DNA from: Amphimedon queenslandica
Taxonomy: Eukaryota; Porifera; Demospongiae; Haplosclerida; Niphatidae
Length of the DNA: 40,329 nucleotides
Direction of reading: 5' to 3'
Assembly (NCBI RefSeq): GCF_000090795.2
Contig: NW_003546665.1
Coordinates: 41,284 to 81,612 of the forward strand
The translations under genes and the position numbers were made by a program. Below the pieces are notes generated by a model that was not told where the DNA came from, ran no database searches, and was given only the letters and a program-made list of their open reading frames with translations. Shown here piece by piece: positions 30,063-40,329 of the stretch; the first letter of the stretch is position 1, and each line of letters begins with the position of its first letter.

Positions 30063-31570
30063 ATGTTTTGGTCTGGACTACTTATACTTTTTGTTTTACA
30101 TTTTACTAATGGTAAGACAGCAGTAAATAATGCCGTTGCTCTTACATACACTGAAGTAGATGGTATAGTAGTATTAATACTGCTGTTGATGTTGTTTCTT
30201 TATATTTTTGTACTTATCTGTTTTAGGCTGCAGAGAAGTTGTCTCTGATCTTGTCATATTAATAGATGAGTCTACTAGTATTTCACCCAAAGATTTTGAA
30301 GTGGAGAAACAGTTTGCAGCTAACATAACTAATCAGTTCTTTGATAGCAAAGGGATGACACATGCAGCTGTCATCAGATTCAGTGACACTGAACGTACAC
30401 TAGTCATAAGTCATTTAGGAGATGTCAACAATCCTGTTATATTAAAAGAAATTATACTAGCAATTAGTAATAATGACTCTGACTTTGGTAGGGGTGCATC
30501 CACACATCACAAAGATGCCATGATACTAGCTAGAGAACAACTTAGAGACCGAGGGAGAAATGGGGTAAGAAAAATCATTATATTCATAACAGATGGTCTT
30601 CCTGAGGATGAGAATAGTCGTATAAAAGGGTCTAATTCACCACAGTCTGCTATTGGGGAGGCGACTTTTGCAAGGAGTGAAGGGGTTGAAATTTTCTGTA
30701 TTGGTGCCTTCTATCCTAATACAATAGTGAATGCAACACTGGAACTGATAGCTATTGCAGGAGATCCTAACAGAGTTATTGTGACTAACTTTGAAAGTCT
30801 TAACAACTCACTGGCTGACAGAGTCACTGAAAAAATTTGTGACTATAGTAAGTATTAGAGCTAGCTAGTCTATGCTTGTAAATCATTCAAACTCTCCTAA
30901 CTAAAAATTTTTAACTTAATAATTTTGTATTTTAATTTTTATCTCAGTGCAATCATCAAGTGACACTTTGCCCATGCAGAGTTCAATAGGCAATGAAGGA
31001 CAGATAACCCAAGTGTCAAGTGTACCAAAAAGCCAAACTCTTGGTACAAGCATAGGTATTAAACTATTATCATTGCATTATTGAGCTATCAACATGATTT
31101 TAGCTCAGTTGCTGACTATAACAAGTTGTACATCATCAAGTTTAGTACCATCAACAAGTATCCTATCATCATTGATAAATGATCCATCAGGTTAGATACA
31201 TCTATGAGTATACACTTGTTGTTATTGTCAATTATTAGTTACAAGTTCAATACAAGATAATGAAGGTGCAGGCACTGTAGGCCCAGTGAATGGCATGATT
31301 ATTGCAGCACTTGTGATCTCAGGATTGAGTCCATTACTGATCATTATATTGATAGTTGTATTATTTGCTGTTCTTCTCTATTTGTAAGTGTCATTCATTG
31401 GACAGTACATTGTTTTTAATATTTTATCATTTAGGAAAAAACTCAAAAAAACAGTGTCTAAATCTAGTAACAGCTCTGTTGGTAATGAGACAAGCAATAT
31501 GGCTTTTGATACAAATGTGAGCTATGAAACACATAAGATACAAAATGAGTATGTTAACAACACATTATGA
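30063..31570 (+). CDS. Type I membrane receptor with von Willebrand factor A domain, 6 exons
   Basis: Exons: 30063-30111, 30227-30847, 30948-31055, 31104-31190, 31239-31383, 31435-31570. All have GT..AG borders and matching phases, with total length exactly 382 codons. Residues 1-17 form a signal peptide (MFWSGLLILFVLHFTNG). A VWA domain spans about 23-220 with a complete MIDAS pattern: DESTS at 30-34, a threonine in GRGAST, and the aspartate in ITDG. A Ser/Thr-rich stalk follows (about 223-300), one membrane segment at about 308-337, then a basic 44-residue tail. The tail holds Y367 (VSYETH) and Y376 (EYVNN); the latter fits the YxN consensus bound by Grb2-type SH2 domains. The expected role is metal-dependent binding of matrix or cell-surface ligand. 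AATAAA occurs at 31651. Confidence 0.88.
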
Positions 31571-31650
31571 TTATAATTTAAATGCTATTAATAGGATAGC
31601 TACTTCATTTGTGTATGAAGAAATTAATAACTATCAAATGTCAAGAAAAC

Positions 31651-31656
31651 AATAAA
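31651..31656 (+). terminator. Polyadenylation signal AATAAA for the VWA receptor
   Basis: A canonical hexamer 81 bases after the stop codon. Confidence 0.5.
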
Positions 31657-32205
31657 AATCAAAATACTCATCAATTATTAATTATAAGATAGAGACAACT
31701 AAGATTATCAGTTTATTGTATATTAATGGTAATATACTTTCCAATATTTTAATCCTGGCTGCAAATTTAACCTATTAAACAAAGAAAGCTATACTCCTAC
31801 ACACTGTGTGTGTATTAACAGTAGACATAGTTCACTTGGTATACGGATAATCAAAGCTACAGTATAATACTACCAAATTTGATAGTAAATGAACAGCGCA
31901 TGAGAAATAACACAGTAAGTGACTATTATTGTCAGATATTCTGCTGTAGCAAAATATCTCCATATAAAGATTCCTATACTTTTGTCAGGTCCCATCATTA
32001 TGTCCAGTGATACTAGCTCATAGCCTAAGAGTACATGGGATCATCTAGTGGGTATACCTATAGTGGAGCTGGGTTGCATATATTCTGCTCAGACTCAGTT
32101 GAGTATCTACTTCCATTAAGAAGTTTTTGGATATTATCTATATTAGGCTAGTTATGCTGCTTCTATTTTTTATTGTATTATTTTTAATCTTTATCAATGT
32201 AATAG
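31657..32205. other. Intergenic stretch, no gene recognised
   Basis: AT-rich; no coding homology, RNA gene or repeat family was recognised. Some upstream exon of the lyase relic could lie here in decayed form. Confidence 0.35.
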
Positions 32206-33045
32206 AACTTACTACCTGGTCTTTGTCTGGTTGTACCTGGTCCAGGAGTAATTTATGCAGTAGCTGGAATTGTGAATGCATATTGGTGAGTGCAAACTGA
32301 AAACAATAAAATAGTAATAATGATGATAATAATTATAGGCCAGTGGTAATTCATTTGATCAAGATCAGGTTGGAATAGGAGGATTTCAAGAATGGAACCA
32401 CGTAAACATGAAACGTGTCAATGAATTGTCCTTAAACACAATTTTGATTGTTTTAAATAACCATGATTATGAATGTTCTTAAGGACTAAAATTATATGTG
32501 AGGTTCATGAAAATTTTCTGCTGTATATAACATGAAGAACACTAACTGCAATAATAATAATGTAGTCAATGCAAGCCAATTAGTTTAGTCCAGTCCAGCT
32601 GTAAGTTTTCCACCAGAATAGAGAAACTAGAGTCAATAGCCTTAATACCATACCTTTTTGAAAAAGTAATAATTATTGTACATTCACTGCATGTGCACTA
32701 ATTGTTTCTAAGTTTGGCTTTTGATTATTTTTATTTTTCTCTTAATTATTCTCATAATACTTTCTTTGTTATGTTCTCCTTTCTGTTTTTATGCCGACTT
32801 TGGCCCAACTTTTGAGAAACTGTAGAAATTCATAAAAAATTTAATTTTGGTCAAAATCTACTCAAATTTGAAGAATATGTACATATATAGTACAGTTTGT
32901 TGAAAGTAAAGTGCTGTGCAGTACACTTTATCCTTTTAGAGCACTGAAAGAAGCTGATGTCATACTATTAGTTGGTGCTAAATTAAACTGGATACTGCAT
33001 TTTGGAAAACCGGCAAGATTTAACAACGATGTTAACATAATTCAA
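32206..33045 (+). pseudogene. 2-hydroxyacyl-CoA lyase (HACL1-like) relic
   Basis: Three exon-like islands are bordered by AG and GT. At 32206-32285: LPGLCLVVPGPGVIYAVAG. At 32339-32401: WPVVI, then one frame over NSFDQDQVGIGGFQEW. At 32940-33045: [20 protein letters not shown] and [11 protein letters not shown]. These match, in order, the thiamine-diphosphate-dependent 2-hydroxyacyl-CoA lyase / oxalyl-CoA decarboxylase family ([37 protein letters not shown]). About 130 residues expected between the second and third islands are missing, and the second island is frameshifted, so the copy is dead. The intact peroxisomal enzyme cleaves 2-hydroxyacyl-CoAs in alpha-oxidation. Confidence 0.7.
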
Positions 33046-33524
33046 GTGAGTCGTAAAAAATTATTAAATTATTACTAATTGAAGTTAATTAATAACTTTT
33101 GATCAAGATTGGGAATTTTGTGTTACTAGTTCTTCTTTTTAATTTTGGTAAAATTTGGCCTGTGGACAATTTAAAAAATTTTAAATTCAAATTTAAATGG
33201 AATCAGCACAAACTTTCTACACAACATAAGTACATGTACATGTATCTTTCTCTTGACACCAACACTCCCACAGCTGAATGCATGACCTCTTAATTTAGCA
33301 GCCCCGAGATCTCATAGGCCTTAGACACATTAACTGAGTGATGCTTCTTCAAGACATGTCACATGAGAGGTAGAATCTAAGATCACGGACTGACTGATTA
33401 CTGGGTATGGCACAGTTATCTATTGTATAAACAAATTGAGGTTGAGAAGAAGGCATTCTTGAGAACGAACATGACCTGTTTTAGACTTAAAGGCCAGATC
33501 CCACTCATTACTCGATTGTAGAGC
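33046..33524. other. Intergenic stretch, no gene recognised
   Basis: AT-rich; the open frame at 33099-33293 is low-complexity (FKFKFKW..) and is not called. A TACATGTA palindrome pair occurs at about 33231-33243. Confidence 0.4.
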
Positions 33525-33744
33525 TTAAGTTACACTAGCAGTACAATCAGACACATCTTTAACTACTTGAAAACATTTAGTATCCAATGATCTTGCTAGC
33601 CACCATCCATTAGTATGCTCTTCCTTGATCTCAAGTTTTTCTCCTTTCTTCAATAAAAGTTCAGTACTATCCCTTGCCTCCCAATACAAAGCTATATAAA
33701 CTGATCCTCTGGTGAATTTATTGATTGTGTAGACAGATCCTTTC
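33525..33744 (-). pseudogene. Isolated SH3 exon fragment, related to the Death/SH3 genes
   Basis: Minus-strand reading gives VYIALYWEARDSTELLLKKG and GEKLEIKEEHTNGWWLARSL, clearly the SH3 exon of the genes at 8.7-12.5 and 34.9-37.3 kb. Intron sequence upstream (ATACCAGTATAG..CAATATGTTG) is homologous as well. The acceptor has lost its A: TTTTGG here against TTTTAG-G in the full copy. The frame ends early after SLDTK. No other exon of the gene accompanies it, and it lies downstream of profilin. It is a dead single-exon duplicate. Confidence 0.75.
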
Positions 33745-33994
33745 CAAAATACCAGTATAGTCAATATGTTGATACAATGTAAAACATAATGCAAAGGCAC
33801 TGAAATTACAAGTGTGAATGGTACATAGTAAATAATTATAATTAATAATTATTAATAATAAAATAAAAATTAATAAAGTACATGTATCTTAAGTTCAAAT
33901 TTACATTAGCAAAAAATTGAATGTAATATACTTAATACTGCTAAATAGACAACAATCTTTAAATAGATGACAATCTTTCCCTATATCCTTTCAT

Positions 33995-34461
33995 TCACGT
34001 GCCAAGTGATTCAAGGCATTCAGCAACTACAGCCACAGCCTTATTAGTATTGCCATGTCGTCCACCCTCGGGACAATAACCTATGACAATAGCAGATTTC
34101 GTCACTTGCATTGTAAGGGCACCATATTCCCTCTTCTTAGCATACACAATTTTACCACCCTCTTCACGTAACAAGTAATACTTTGTTTCTTCAACTATAA
34201 TACCAAAAGCCACAAAATCTGAAAAGTCTTTACTCTTAAAAGCTCTAGCTATATTGGTAAATTCTGTTTGGCTACCCTAAAAACACAACAGAAACTGGTA
34301 GTACATATAATAATACTTACTTTCAGGGCATAAGGACTGGCAGCAGTGGTCCAAAGAGCACCCCCGTTGAGCCCAATGATACAGCATCTGTCAACATGAG
34401 CAGTACCACTGGTGTCTTTACTTTGAGTGACCAAATCATTAATATATGAGTCAAAAGACAT
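33995..34461 (-). CDS. Profilin, two exons
   Basis: Exon 1 is 34461-34321 and exon 2 is 34276-33995, joined phase 0 across a 44-base intron (GTAAGT..TTTTAG), giving 140 residues. It starts MSFDSYINDLV, followed by CCIIGLNGGALWTTAASPYA, the usual N-terminal profilin block with the IIG..G..W core. Exon 2 carries the FGIIVEETKYYLLRE strand and the C-terminal IVIGYCPEGGRHGNTNKAV block, matching the VIG.Y.EG...G..N pattern. The usual tryptophan at position 3 is phenylalanine. Profilin binds actin monomers and proline-rich ligands and controls filament assembly in the cytosol. The gene sits between the disabled Death/SH3 copy and an SH3 exon fragment, all on the minus strand. No damage is seen. Confidence 0.88.
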
Positions 34462-34883
34462 GGGTAGCCCTGAAAAAGAAAGAGAAATTACTGATTAAGT
34501 GCAGGGACTGTAAATGAAGTAAAGTCCTCTTAACCCTATCCAATGGCATTGAGGTCACACACTAAAGTTAAGGAATTTATAATGTAGATTGTACAAATTT
34601 ATTGATATCAATACAAAAAATTTTTTTGTATGCCAGAAGACAAACACATTAATTTTTAAAAGGAGATCAGACAATGTCTATAAAGGTCAATTCACAATGC
34701 TCCATATTGTTACAACTGGAAATGATTATAAACATCATGGGTAACATAAGACTTGCGGAAGTTTTAACTCCTGTGCTTATGTAACAGTATACATTTATAG
34801 GTACTTCCAGTCGTAACATATAGTGCAGTGTGAATTAGCCTTAATACTTTGAAAATATTTAATAGATTATAAATATATCTTAC
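34462..34883. other. Spacer, nothing recognised
   Basis: Lies between profilin and the last recognisable exon of the disabled Death/SH3 copy. The LRR exon expected here from the first copy is absent. Confidence 0.5.
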
Positions 34884-37334
34884 AATGTTCTTTCTTTCTG
34901 AGTTGATCTAACAGAACTGAATCTTGTTTAATTGATGACAAAAAAAGACTTGCTTTCTCAACATTGCTGCTTGTCTTAATTTCCTTGATTTTAGGTATGT
35001 TAACATTTTCTGTCATTGCATAATTCAGATGCTGACAGTTCACTCTCTTCATCTTTTTTCATGCAATTTCTAGAAACAAAATCCCTCTTGATCAGTATCT
35101 AATGACCTAGCTAGCCACCGTCCATCAGACTGAGTATGTTCATTTTTGATCTCAAGTTTTTCTCCTTTCTTGAAAGAAAGATCACCAGTTACTCTTGACT
35201 CCCAGTCATACATAGCCACATAAACTGGTCCTTTTGGTGGATATATTGATTGTGTAGACAGATTCTTTCCTAAAACACCTGTACAAGTCATTATGTTACT
35301 ATAATTTAATACCGTATGGCTAGAAAATTCCGTGGGGTATTTAATTTCGCAGATTTCGTGGGTAACTTCTTAACCACGAAAATTAATACCATGGAAATGC
35401 TCACTGCGCATGCGCAGCATGTGAAAATCAATGACTTAATGCAAGTGCACGTGCAAAAACGCGGAATTTAACTCCCTCGAAATTAAAGAATTAAGAGCTT
35501 TTCCCTAAAACACGAAAATTTATGCCCTTGAAATTTTCTAGCCATACGGTACATACCAAGAGTAATTGAAGCTCCTTTCAGTTGTTGAGTATTGATTAAT
35601 GATATTTTTTTCCTGTAACTGTTCTATCTCTTTGTCTCTTCCAATTAATGTTTTCTCTACTGCAAATAATGTTTCTTCTATTCCTATTCATTAATAACAG
35701 TCGTTAATAAAATCAAAAATTGGCTACTAGTCTTAATATATCATAAAAACAGATTTTATTAATAATTTGAGTACTATTAAATTGCACGTACCAGTATTAG
35801 TATTGAGTATATGCATGAACAAGTACAATTATGCTCCTACAATAACAAATTAATGTACAAGCAATTACTCTAAAACAGCTGTACTGTGTTGTCATTATAC
35901 AGTATATGGATATTGGATATGGAAATGTGGATATCTCCCTAGGGCTGGCAGATATACAATGATATTTATTGAATATCCACTATAAACCATGTGCGGTACC
36001 TTTGATATGTATGGCTTCTATAGAATAAGTCTGTATATATACATGTACATGTACCTGCTTTGCTTTGAAGAGATGATCGTAAATGATCTATTTCCATTTG
36101 CATTGCTTTTGTCATCTTCTTTCTACTGTCTTCCATCTCACACTCTAAATAATAAAAATAAATAATTAAATCATTGGGAATAACAATTCAGCTACATGAT
36201 GTACATGTATTTTTATTCAAAATTCATGCACATGACAAAATTCATAGATGTCATGTATCAAAACATAAATGTCATTATACCTGATGATTGTATTGATGAC
36301 TTATTGCTTTCATCAACTCCTCTACCTTGATATGAGATGCCCTTAAATTATCAATAATTATAATCAATAATAATTAGTATATACAGTACCTAATGTGTCT
36401 ATTATATCCTTCAATTTAGTATTCTCCTCATGTAAATCATCTCTTTCACTCTCTACTATCTCCAGTTTCTTCATTAGACTCTTCACCTCCTATCAAATAT
36501 TAAAGTATACTAGTAATTTATGTACACATACATTCACTAACCTCATCAATTACATGTTCATCATACACAGTATAATAACCAATAGTTAAACTAATTAATC
36601 CCATCTCCTTTAGCATATCAATGTTATCTCTAGCAGTCACTAGTAAACTCTCCATCAGATAATGAGGAGCATAACAAGTAACAATGATGGAGTTCCCTTC
36701 TTTGATGACTACCACCTCCACTTGATTATCCTTGAACGTTTTCCATAGGAGGGCTCTGATACTGGAGAGAGAATGCTCACTTGGATTCCATTTCAGAACA
36801 AACTTGATTGTCTCACAAGTGAGGAGAGAAGAGGATAATCTCTTAAGCTGACAATCACAAAGCATTGTTAATTTGTTCTCACAGAATTCATCCAAGTGTG
36901 TTTGATAAGCTAATATCATGTCTCCAGCATCTTGTAATGAATAGTTATTCACTATAGCCTCCAAAACTGAAACATTGAGAATGGAACACTCTTTTTCGAT
37001 CACTCGAATGACAGCATCAAATGTTTCTGCTTGGTCCAATTGATTTTCTAAATGAGAGCGACATCGTCTAACATAAGTCTTTAAATCATCAACAGATGGT
37101 ATCACTGCTTTGATGAGAGGAACAACATTATGAATAAGAGTACCACGCAAAGTAGCCATTCTATCAAATTCCGCTTCATAGCCAGGATGAACTATGACCT
37201 CTACTACACCTACAAGTATAATGTAGTGTAAAGACACTGAATTAGGTATAATTAATGTCACTAACCTTGTGCAGTAGCATCAGTATTGGTAGTTACTTGA
37301 GTCTCACTAGTAATATCTTGTAATTGTTGAGATC
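34884..37334 (-). pseudogene. Second copy of the Death/SH3 gene, 5' cut by gypsy, 3' LRR exon lost
   Basis: Exons homologous to copy 1: 37334-37266, 37209-36542, 36489-36390, 36325-36281, 36144-36055, 35683-35557, 35269-34884. The first four have exactly the same lengths as in copy 1 (69, 668, 100 and 45 bases), and the 222-residue helical domain is intact and very similar (KFVLKWNPSEHSLSSIRALL). Exon 35683-35557 has 22 extra bases, one of them in an A run, giving a frameshift. The SH3 exon ends in a TAG after EGFCF and is 10 bases shorter than copy 1. No LRR exon follows. Upstream, the intron before 37334 holds the gypsy 3' LTR, so any Death-domain exons lie beyond the window or are lost. 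A MITE sits in the intron at 35312-35549. Confidence 0.8.
35312..35549. mobile_element. 238-bp MITE with 18-bp TIRs and TA target duplication
   Basis: The ends are exact inverted repeats CCGTATGGCTAGAAAATT / AATTTTCTAGCCATACGG, flanked by TA at 35310-35311 and 35550-35551. The same intron in copy 1 (around 9955-9965, AATGCAATACATACTAAG) lacks the element and retains a single TA, so the insertion site and target duplication are directly supported. The TA duplication fits Tc1/mariner-type transposition. Inside are the perfect palindromes CTGCGCATGCGCAG (35404-35417) and TGCACGTGCA (35446-35455). No open frame. Confidence 0.88.
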
Positions 37335-37355
37335 CTGTATTTATTATAATAGTGA

Positions 37356-37624
37356 TGTAACAGACGCTCCAACTATCTGTTAACCAAACTTTATTCTTAA
37401 TCAACACGAGACTCAACTGAGCTCCAAAACCAACTAACAAAAACAAAACTAACTCACAACTAACTAACAACACACTTATATAGATATTATAAATGTCCAG
37501 AAGGTTCTATAACATACAAGAATACTTTACATGATTGTTCTAGAATATACTTGAATAAACACATAATATATAATTACAATAGTACACAGAGAGTTCCGGA
37601 TCCATCTAGAAACAACTTCTTACA
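37356..37624 (-). repeat. 3' LTR of the gypsy-type element (269 bp)
   Basis: On the minus strand the LTR begins TGTAAGAAGTTG and ends GTCTGTTACA, with TGTAA..TTACA inverted ends. It contains a TATATAAG box and an AATAAA signal near 37388-37394. Immediately upstream in the element's direction is a purine tract (37625-37644). The flank AGTGA (37351-37355) should recur at the far end of the element outside the window if it is the target duplication. Confidence 0.85.
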
Positions 37625-40329
37625 TTTCCTCCCTTCCCCTCTGGCACGAAGTGCTCTTCCTCTCCAATCTAGAAAGTGCATTTGCATTTGCTAACCCTTT
37701 CCGATGTTGTATAGTGAAATTATATGGTTGCAGAATCAAACTCCATCTAGTCAATCTTGCATTCTTCTCTTTAAACTTGTGTAGCCATTGAAGAGCTCTA
37801 TGATCCGTCTGAATAATAAAAGATCTCCCTATGAGATATGCACTGAAATGCTTGATGGCTAGAATAATAGCTAAGCACTCTTTTTCGACTGTCGAGTATG
37901 CTTGTTCTCTCGGGAGTAGCTTTTTACTAGAATAAGCAACTGGTCCCTCATCTAAATTCTCCTCTCCTTGACTAAGAATTGCACCAACTCCTACTCCTTA
38001 AGCATCAGTTTGCAATATAAATGTTTGATTGAAGTTCGGATTTTTCATTAATGGTGCTGTAGTTAATGCTGTTTTTAGCTTCTGAAATGCCAATTCTGCC
38101 TTCTCACTCCATATGACCCGTTCAGGCAGCTTTTTCCTAGTCAATTCAGTCAAGGGTTCTGCTATCGAAGCATAATCCTGCACAAACCTACGGTAGTATC
38201 CAGTGATTCCAAGAAACGTCCTTACATCCTTCTTTGTCTGTGGTCTTGCCATATTTATAATAGCTTCAATTTTTCTTTGTTCTGGTCTGACCCCTCCTTT
38301 GCCAATCTGGTATCCAAGATACGTACACTCCCTTGCTCCAAATGTACACTTCTTTAGCTTGATTGTCAATCCCGCATCATCCAGTCTCTTTAAAACATCT
38401 GTTAACTGATTAAGATGATCTCTCCATATACTGCTATGAATTACTATGTCGTCTAAGTACACTCCTGCAAAAGTCTCCGTCCCTCTCAAGATTTCATCCA
38501 TCATGCGTTGAAAGGTTGCAGGTGCACCACTAAGACCAAACGGCATAGTCTTGAATTGATAAAGTCCTCGAGGACTAGTAAATGCTGTTTTCTCCCTGTC
38601 CTTCTCGTTCACGGGTACCTGCCAGTATCCCTTTGCAAGGTCCAACGTCGTTATGAATTCTGCATCCCCTATTGTATCTAGTAACTCCTCAACTCTAGGC
38701 ATAGGGTACGCATCGAACTTTGTAACCTGGTTCAGTTGCCTGTAATCGACACAAAGCCGAATACCCCCATCCTTCTTCTTAACTATCACCAAGGGTGAGG
38801 CCCATTCACTTGATGACTTCTCAATTACCCCATCTCTTTCCATTTCTTCCAATTCCTTCATTACATCCTTGAGATACGCTTGAGGAATCCTGTATGGCTT
38901 TTGTCTGATTGGCTGACTATCAGTTGTCCTAATATGATGGAAAATTCTATCTGTCTTACCTGGTGTATTTTTAGTCACACTAGGAAACTTCCTCAACACC
39001 CTCCATAGATCTGACTTCATATCTTCTGTTAACTGAGTTCCAAACACAATTTCTCCAGTGTCAGACCACCTATATCCTTCAATATCTTCTCCATCCTCAA
39101 TAACTGCATTAACAAAAGCTCGCTCTTTCCATTTTTTGAGATGATTCACATGAAAGATTTGCTTTCGACCTCCTTTGTCAGGCATTTCGATCTCATATGT
39201 CACTTTCCCTATTTTTCTTATCACTTCATACGGTCCCTGCCATTTAGCCACAAATTTTCTGGTACTGCTTGGTAATAGTAGTAATACTTTGTCCCCAACT
39301 TCAAAATTAATCTCTCTCGATCGTTGATCATAATACATTTTCTGCTTAGCTTGCACTGCTCTTGCATTCTCCTTCACAATTTCTCTTGCAGATTCCATCC
39401 GTTCTCGCGTATCCATCACAAAACTCAGTATATCTGTTTCGATTTCTGTGCTGTGGATCCATTCCTCCTTTAAAACATCTAACGGTCCTCTCACCTCCCG
39501 TCCGTATAGTAGTTCAAAGGGACTGAACCCAAGAGTCGATTGTGGAACTTCCCTATATGCGAACAAGACATATGGTATCATGTGGTCCCAGTTCTTCCTC
39601 TCTCCTTCCAATACTTTCCTTAGCATAGACTTTAGTGTTCGATTAAATCATTCCACGAGGCCATCGGTCTGTGGATGGTATGGACTGGTCTTGATTGCTT
39701 TGACCCCCATGAGATGATGTAGCTCTCCCAGCAAGCTTGATGTGAAATTTGAACCTTGATCTGTCAATATTTCTTCAGGAATTCCATATCTAGCAAATAA
39801 CTCAATCAACACTTCAGCTACTTTCTTTGCAGTAATATTCCTTAAAGGAAATGCCTCTGGGTATCTTGTTGCGTAATCATTTATCACTAGAATGAATCGG
39901 TTTCCACGACTGGTTCTTGGTAGCGGTCCTACAATATCCATGGCAATCCTCTTAAATGGTTCTCCTATTATGGGTAAAGGTATCATTGGAGCCTTCCTCT
40001 TGTGATTTGCATGTAGCTGGCAATCTTTACAAGCTTCACAATAGAGTCTCACATCTTTAAATAAAGTAGGCCAATAGAATCTCCTTAATATCCTTTGGGT
40101 TGTCTTGTCTCTACCCAGATGTCCTGAAAATGGTAAATCATGTGCTAACCTGATGACTTTATTCCGATACTGTGCTGGTAGAACAATCTGTTCATATGTG
40201 GTACTTGGTGAGTCCTTGGGTCTCCATGTACGACAAATTACTCCTTCCTTCCGAACTATACGTGATGGATCCTCCTTCTTTATCCATGACTGAATCTCGC
40301 AATCTTTCTCCTGGTCCATTATCAGTTGT
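37620..40329 (-). mobile_element. pol: Ty3/gypsy-type pol with integrase upstream of RT-RNase H, broken
   Basis: One reading frame runs from the right window edge to a stop at 37620-37622, two bases inside the LTR, interrupted only by TGA at 39648-39650 and TAA at 37998-38000. Order of domains: integrase zinc finger (H..H..C..C, RRFYWP), integrase core with the D, D and E motifs (AMDIVGPL, TDQGSNF, SPYHPQTDG), integrase C-terminus with GPY/F module (KWQGPYEV, HVNHL), reverse transcriptase (WASPLVIVKKKDGG, DLAKGYWQV, MPFGLSGAPATF, VYLDDI), then RNase H (QTDA.., QTDHRAL) up to the purine tract and LTR. Ordinary gypsy elements have integrase last. Gag and protease are outside the window. The two nonsense codons make this copy non-autonomous. 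Confidence 0.9.
37625..37644 (-). other. Polypurine tract of the gypsy-type element
   Basis: On the minus strand CCAGAGGGGAAGGGAGGAAA directly precedes the LTR start, the expected primer site for plus-strand DNA synthesis. It overlaps the last pol codons. Confidence 0.8.

Noticed and set aside
38203-38409. Plus-strand open frames at 38203, 39448 and 40105
   Set aside because: They are antisense shadows of the retrotransposon pol frame.
37620-40329. Two abutting gypsy elements giving a false integrase-RT order
   Set aside because: The GPY/F module runs into RT in the same uninterrupted frame with no LTR or primer site between them, and a single purine tract and LTR follow RNase H.

Overview
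The window looks like nuclear DNA of a marine sponge, most likely a demosponge close to Amphimedon queenslandica. This is inferred from AT-rich sequence, very short introns (often 50-120 bp) with GT..AG borders, many copies of the TACATGTA palindrome, and tandem lineage-expanded families: TRIM-NHL proteins, SLC15-like transporters, Death-domain proteins and a VWA receptor. No database search was possible. Nothing prokaryotic is present.

Layout. 1-5 kb: plus-strand POT/SLC15-like transporter paralogues. One is cut by the window start, one is full length apart from a 2-bp frameshift, and a decayed copy between them carries nested insertions. 5.7-6.7 kb: a TRIM-NHL relic. 8.7-12.5 kb: a 12-exon minus-strand gene joining a Death domain, further helical domains, a coiled coil, an SH3 domain and leucine-rich repeats. 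15-18 kb: a minus-strand TRIM-NHL pseudogene holding a 398-bp assembly gap. 18.7-20.1 kb: a broken type II membrane protein with a fibrinogen/lectin-like ectodomain. 20.6-25.7 kb: two plus-strand TRIM-NHL genes that share a conserved TATA-containing promoter with the 15-18 kb pseudogene. 26.7-28 kb: two LINE-type retroelement relics with (TAA)n tracts. 29.3 kb: a terminal-inverted-repeat element. 30-31.6 kb: a complete six-exon type I receptor with a VWA domain. 32.2-33 kb: relics of a 2-hydroxyacyl-CoA lyase. 34-34.5 kb: a two-exon profilin. 34.9-37.3 kb: a disabled second copy of the Death/SH3 gene. 37.4-40.3 kb: a Ty3/gypsy-type retrotransposon inserted in an intron of that copy.

The most unusual points are two. 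First, the retrotransposon has integrase upstream of reverse transcriptase and RNase H, the order of copia elements and of the Gmr1 lineage rather than of ordinary gypsy. Second, the Death-CARD-like-coiled coil-SH3-LRR protein is a candidate intracellular sensor or adaptor without a NACHT domain. Its second copy works as a dated trap: gypsy, a TA-flanked MITE and coding indels can each be read against the first copy.

Several genes carry single 1-2 bp frame breaks, two of them clearly in homopolymer or AT runs. Draft-assembly error and real pseudogenisation cannot be separated from this sequence alone.
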